Positions 60,502 through 64,000 of a stretch of 64,000 bases of DNA are shown piece by piece. The notes under the pieces are model-generated. The model saw only the letters and a program-made list of their open reading frames with translations. It had not been told where the DNA came from and did no database searches. Each line of letters begins with the position of its first letter. Position 1 is the first letter of the stretch. The position numbers were made by a program, and so were the translations under genes. The DNA is from Pseudonocardia parietis (GTDB taxonomy: Bacteria; Actinomycetota; Actinomycetes; Mycobacteriales; Pseudonocardiaceae): positions 5,022,001 to 5,086,000 of the forward strand of contig NZ_JAGINU010000001.1 of NCBI RefSeq assembly GCF_017876315.1, in the 5' to 3' direction.

Positions 60502-61149
60502 TTACCCGCGGCCCCGCGGGCGCGGGCGGCGAGCCGTGAGGACGAACGCCGGCGGCACGTTGGCGAGCACGGTCCGGCCCACGACGACCTCCTCGAAGGC
60601 CTCCCCGAGCCGCGCGCGCAGCCGCCGGGCCGGGACCGTCCAGCGGGTGCAGGCGTAGCCGAACTGGGTGAACGCGCTTCCCGGACCCATGGCGCCGGCG
60701 ATCACGGCGGTGAGCGGCGTCCCCCCGGGCGGGTAGGCGGCCCACGGCAGGCCGGAGACGACGACGTCCGCGGCGCCGAGGCCGCGCGCGGCCAGCAGCG
60801 CGGGGAGGTCCGTCGCGTCGGCCACGGCGACGTCCAGACCCGGGTGGCTCCGGTGCAGCAGCGCGGCCAGCCGCGGGTTGAGCTCGACGGCGAGATGGTG
60901 GCCCCGCCCGCCGAGCCGTCGGGCGATCACGTCGGTGAACGCGCCGGTCCCCGGCCCCAGCTCGACGACTACCGGATCGCCTGTCTCCGGCACCGGCGCG
61001 GTGGCCGCGACGGCGAGTGCGTGCGAGCTGGGCAGGCAGGATGCGGTGCGCAGCGGGTCGCGGACGAACTCGCGCAGGAACACACCGGATCCGGCCGGGA
61101 CGGGCGAGGGTCGGGCGGCGGGGGTTCGGGCGGCAGGGGTGCTGGTCAT
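60502..61149 (-). CDS. Class I SAM-dependent methyltransferase (phospholipid N-methyltransferase-like)
   Basis: 215 residues. FLREFVRDPLRTASCLPSSHALA and VVVELGPGTGAFTDVIARRL are the start and SAM motif of the PmtA/KsgA-like group; VVVSGLPWAAYP replaces the NLPY catalytic segment. Substrate not settled (phospholipid headgroup or rRNA-like). ATG 61149 is 119 bases from the divergent PhaC-like gene. Confidence 0.8.
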   Translation of the reverse strand: MTSTPAARTPAARPSPVPAGSGVFLREFVRDPLRTASCLPSSHALAVAATAPVPETGDPVVVELGPGTGAFTDVIARRLGGRGHHLAVELNPRLAALLHRSHPGLDVAVADATDLPALLAARGLGAADVVVSGLPWAAYPPGGTPLTAVIAGAMGPGSAFTQFGYACTRWTVPARRLRARLGEAFEEVVVGRTVLANVPPAFVLTARRPRPRGRG

Positions 61150-61268
61150 CGGGCTCCCGGATCGCTGGTGACGGGCGGGCGCCGGGCACGCTGCCCGGCC
61201 CGGCTGACCACCCGACGACCACGGGGTGAACGTGGCACGGCGGTCCCGGGTGGGGATGATGGGCGGCG

Positions 61269-63308
61269 ATGAGCACGAGCGAGGGCGGCCGCACCGTGGA
61301 CGGCGCCGCCACGGACCGCGCCGCCACGGCCCCCACTGCCGCGGACCGTGCTGCCACACGCCGAGATACCGCGGGCCGGGATACCACGGACGGCAGGGCC
61401 ACGAACGGCGCTGCTACGGACGCCGGAGCCACGGACGGCGGGGTTACGAACGGCACGGCCACGGACGGCGGGGCCACGGACGGCGGGGCCACGGACGGCG
61501 GGGCCCGGGCCGCAGGCGGCCCGCTGGCCCTCCCCGCGGCCGGGCTGCGGCTGGCGGCGGCGCTGACCGCCCGGCCGTCGCTCCTCCTGCGCCATGCCGG
61601 CGGCTGGGCGGCCGAGCTGGGGCGGGTCGGCCTCGGCCGGTCCGGCATCGCTCCCGGACCCGACGCCCGGTCCACCGGCCCGGTCCGGTTGCCCGACCCG
61701 GTCCGGCGGCGCGCCGTGCAGGCGTTCCTGGTCACCGCCGACGCCCTGTCCGGGTTACTCGACGACGCCGCGGGCCCACCGGACTCGCCTCTCCCACCGG
61801 AGGACGCCGAGCGGCTGCGCGTGCCGCTGCTCGATCTGACCGTGCTGATCGCCCCCGGGACGGTGGACGCTGCGCCCCGGTCCACCGGATCGGCGCGCTG
61901 GTCCACCGGATCGGCGCGCTCGGACGGCACCACGCACCCCACACCGCGCACCGGGCGCGCGGAGCCGGCCGGTGGCCCCGGCACGCCCGCAAGCCCCCGC
62001 ACGTCCGCAACCCCCGGCCCGGGCATCGAGCCCGGAACCGGCCCCGCGACGTCCTTCCGGCCGGCCGGAACCGGAAGCACCGGCAGCGGTACCGGCGCGC
62101 CCGCCACCTCCCCCGCCGAGACCGCCGAGATCGCCGAGATCGCCGAGATCGCCGAGCGGGTCTTCACCGCACCCGGTCCGGGCGACCCCGGTGTGCCGTT
62201 CGACACCGGTGCCCGCGAGGCCGGCGGCGGCCCCGTCCCGGGCCGGGACGTCGCCGCCGCACCCGGCGCCGTCGTGGCGCGCACCCCGATGTTCGAGCTG
62301 CTCCAGTACCTGCCGGTGACCGAACAGGTGCACGACGCCCCGGTCCTCGTCGTCCCGCCGCTGGTGCACCGGTACTGGCTGGCCGACCTGGCCCCCGGCT
62401 TCTCGCTGGTCGAGCACCTGGTCGCCGAGGGCCTGCAGGTGTTCGCGCTGTCCTGGCGCCCGGCAGGCCCCGAGGACGCCGGGCGGGACCTGGACGCGCA
62501 CGCCGCCGCCGTCCTGGACGCCGTGGACGCCTGCCTGCGGATCGCCCGTACCCCGCGGGTCTCGCTGCTGGGTCTCCGCACCGGTGGCCTGCTCACGGCC
62601 GCCGTCCAGGCGCACCTCACGGCGATCGGGCTGGACGACCGGATCGCCGCCGCCGGCTACCTGGCGACCGTCCTGGACGGCTCCGGCGCCCCGCCCCGCC
62701 CCGGTACCGGGCCGCACGACCGGGAACCGCGGTCCGATCCGGGCTACAGCGACGGCTACGGCGACGGCGGCCCGCACGGCCGCGCAGCCCGGGCGATGCG
62801 GACCTGGCTCGAGGACCGCCTGCCCCTGCCGGCGCCGTTGCGCGCCGACATGGCCGCCCTCGCCGGCGGAGCGGACACCGCTGTCCGGGTGCTCGGCACC
62901 CCCGTGCACCCGGCCGGGCTGCGCCGGGACGGCTACCTGGTCACCGCCGCCGACGACCCCGGCCGCCCGTGGACCGCCGGGTACCGCACCGCGCGGTCGC
63001 TCGGCGGGTCCTGCCGGCTGGTGCTCGCTCCCGGCGACCGGGCCGGCGCGGTGATCGCCCCGCCACGGCTCGCGACGTCGTTCCGGGTGGCGCCCTGCGA
63101 TGCGGGCGACGGCGCTGCCGAGGCCTGGCTCGCCGCTGCCGAGCACGTCGAGGGTTCCTGGTGGGACGACCTGGCCGGCTGGCTGGCCGACCGGTCCGGG
63201 GCGCTGCGGGACGCACCACCGGAGCTCGGCGGGCGTCGGCTCCCGCCGCTGTTCCCGGCACCGGGCACCTATCTCCGCGCGGCTGCGGGCGTCCCGGCCC
63301 GGACGTGA
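61269..63308 (+). CDS. PHA synthase-like protein lacking the catalytic Cys and His
   Basis: 679 residues. An N-terminal low-complexity segment (1-80) and a Pro/Thr-rich middle flank a PhaC-like core (about 330-630): TPMFELLQYLPVTEQVHDAPVLVVPPLVHRYWLADLAPGFSLVEHL and LEGLQVFALSWRPAGPED-like text. The lipase box GxCxGG reads GLRTGG, putting Arg437 at the nucleophile, and the His position reads PGDRAG (Asp590). Asp562 (ADDPGRPW) is kept. Synthase activity is therefore unlikely; a structural or regulatory role on PHA is possible. It is followed by a PhaZ-type depolymerase. ATG 61269. Confidence 0.8.
   Translation: MSTSEGGRTVDGAATDRAATAPTAADRAATRRDTAGRDTTDGRATNGAATDAGATDGGVTNGTATDGGATDGGATDGGARAAGGPLALPAAGLRLAAALTARPSLLLRHAGGWAAELGRVGLGRSGIAPGPDARSTGPVRLPDPVRRRAVQAFLVTADALSGLLDDAAGPPDSPLPPEDAERLRVPLLDLTVLIAPGTVDAAPRSTGSARWSTGSARSDGTTHPTPRTGRAEPAGGPGTPASPRTSATPGPGIEPGTGPATSFRPAGTGSTGSGTGAPATSPAETAEIAEIAEIAERVFTAPGPGDPGVPFDTGAREAGGGPVPGRDVAAAPGAVVARTPMFELLQYLPVTEQVHDAPVLVVPPLVHRYWLADLAPGFSLVEHLVAEGLQVFALSWRPAGPEDAGRDLDAHAAAVLDAVDACLRIARTPRVSLLGLRTGGLLTAAVQAHLTAIGLDDRIAAAGYLATVLDGSGAPPRPGTGPHDREPRSDPGYSDGYGDGGPHGRAARAMRTWLEDRLPLPAPLRADMAALAGGADTAVRVLGTPVHPAGLRRDGYLVTAADDPGRPWTAGYRTARSLGGSCRLVLAPGDRAGAVIAPPRLATSFRVAPCDAGDGAAEAWLAAAEHVEGSWWDDLAGWLADRSGALRDAPPELGGRRLPPLFPAPGTYLRAAAGVPART
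61373..61505. repeat. 15-bp coding tandem repeats at the PhaC-like N-terminus
   Basis: Repeated GCCACGGACGGCGGG-type units encode ATDGG pentapeptides. Divergence rises towards the 5' end. A second, 9-bp GAGATCGCC run near 62131-62158 encodes AEIAEIAE. Confidence 0.75.
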
Positions 63309-63360
63309 CCGACCGCTCTCCCGGCCCCGGTGAACCGCCACGGGGCCCTACGCTCCCCCG

Positions 63361-64000
63361 GTGATGACCACTTCACCACGTCCGCGACCGGCGGGAGCCC
63401 GGATCGAGGAGCACGACGTGCTCGTCGGCGGTCGCACCCTGCGCGTCGTGCGGCGCCCCGCCTCCGGGCCGGGCGCCCGCCGTACCCCGCTGCTGCTGTG
63501 CAACGGCATCGGCGCCGCCACCGACGTCCTCGATCCGCTGGTCGAGGCGCTGCCGGCGGATCTCGACGTGATCCGGTTCGATCCGCCGGGGATCGGCGGT
63601 TCGCCGCTGCCCCGGATGCCGTACCACCTGGCCTGGATGGCGCACCGCGTCGGCCAGGTGCTGACCAAGCTGGGCGTGCGCGAGGCCGACGTCCTCGGCT
63701 ACTCCTGGGGCGGGATGCTCGCCCAGCAGCTCGCGATCAGCCGGCGCAGGCGGGTCCGCAAGCTGGTGCTGGCGGCCACTGGCCCCGGTGCGCTGATGAT
63801 CCCGGCCTCGCCCCGGGTGATGGCCGTGCTGACCTCGCCGAAGCGGCATCAGGACCCGGCCTACGTCGACGCCGTCGCCGCGCGGATCTACGGCGGCTCG
63901 TTGCGTGATCACCCGGAGCGGGCCGCGGAGACGCTCGGGGCGGGCTCGAAGCGGGCCCCGATGCGCGGCTACTACTACCAGCTGCTCGCGCTGTCCGGCT
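63361..64000 (+). CDS. Intracellular PHA depolymerase-like alpha/beta hydrolase (C-terminus off window)
   Basis: 213 codons visible. LLLCNGIGAATDVLDPLVEALPADLDVIRFDPPGIGGSPLP, the nucleophile elbow GYSWGGMLAQQLA and LVLAATGPGALMIPASPRVMAVLTSPKR closely follow the mcl-PHA depolymerase PhaZ of pseudomonads. GGSLRDHPER and MRGYYYQLLALSG continue the match to the edge. GTG 63361 or ATG 63364 starts. It lies 52 bases after the PhaC-like gene, so the two probably act on the same storage polymer. The Asp and His of the triad lie beyond the window. Confidence 0.85.
   Translation, partial: MMTTSPRPRPAGARIEEHDVLVGGRTLRVVRRPASGPGARRTPLLLCNGIGAATDVLDPLVEALPADLDVIRFDPPGIGGSPLPRMPYHLAWMAHRVGQVLTKLGVREADVLGYSWGGMLAQQLAISRRRRVRKLVLAATGPGALMIPASPRVMAVLTSPKRHQDPAYVDAVAARIYGGSLRDHPERAAETLGAGSKRAPMRGYYYQLLALSG

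Noticed and set aside
59849..62620. A 923-codon open frame on the minus strand
   Set aside because: It overlaps the PhaC-like gene and the repeat gap and reads as low-complexity Arg/Pro/Ser; the real methyltransferase uses a different frame.

Overview
The window is very GC-rich (roughly 70-75 percent by eye), dense with genes, and full of GTG starts and short ATGA/GTGA gene overlaps. Gene families such as DUF3040, DUF7455, EgtD-like methyltransferase, PF14518-type redox enzyme, fused CobIJ and IclR/PucR/MarR regulators point to an actinobacterium. My best guess is a member of the Pseudonocardiaceae, close to Pseudonocardia; this is inferred from gene content, not from a marker gene. No rRNA, tRNA or CRISPR array was found.

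Layout. 1-8.0 kb: an edge-truncated flavin monooxygenase, then scattered envelope genes (flippase, TupA-like ATP-grasp, GT2 glycosyltransferase), a MarR regulator with a clear palindromic operator, an MFS carrier and a metallo-beta-lactamase-fold hydrolase. 8-15 kb: two more MFS carriers, a ThDP enzyme and a coupled pair of paralogous envelope-type proteins. 15-19 kb: probable accessory DNA (AAA/DUF4143 ATPase with a repeat-rich upstream region, pRiA4b-ORF3-like protein), then Sir2 and ThpR. 20-25.2 kb: a Mut7-C protein and a formamide/short-amide operon (AmiC-like sensor, FmdB, FmdA, alpha/beta hydrolase) divergent from a MarR gene. 25.4-26.9 kb: a membrane-anchored protein with a HEPN-like RX4H motif. 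26.9-30.8 kb: cobN under a cobalamin riboswitch. 30.9-35.8 kb: an IclR-controlled dicarboxylate cluster (ICL-family lyase, aconitase-like large and small subunits, MFS carrier). 35.8-40.0 kb: PucR regulator, agmatinase-family ureohydrolase and sodium:solute symporter. 41.1-46.7 kb: cobalamin genes, an in-frame cobG-cobH fusion, cobIJ and cobK.

47.4-53.0 kb holds what I regard as the most interesting unit: seven closely packed minus-strand genes downstream of a clear TPP riboswitch. The first three are a ThiYXZ-type pyrimidine-precursor transporter. The next four encode a HemK-like methyltransferase, a CDGSH iron-sulfur protein, a haem-oxygenase-like iron redox enzyme and an EgtD-like methyltransferase whose imidazole-contacting Glu appears lost. 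The arrangement suggests an oxidative/methylating pathway tied to thiamine status.

53-64 kb: a GAF-like protein, a small HTH protein, a GMC oxidoreductase with a strong terminator, an EamA exporter, a RadD-like helicase, a repeat-bearing gap with two 65-bp stem-loops, a methyltransferase, a PhaC-like protein that has lost its catalytic Cys and His, and a PhaZ-type depolymerase cut by the window edge. Several short repeat families lie inside or against genes (cobG, the second marR, the GMC gene end, the PhaC-like N-terminus), so repeat invasion is a theme of this genome.
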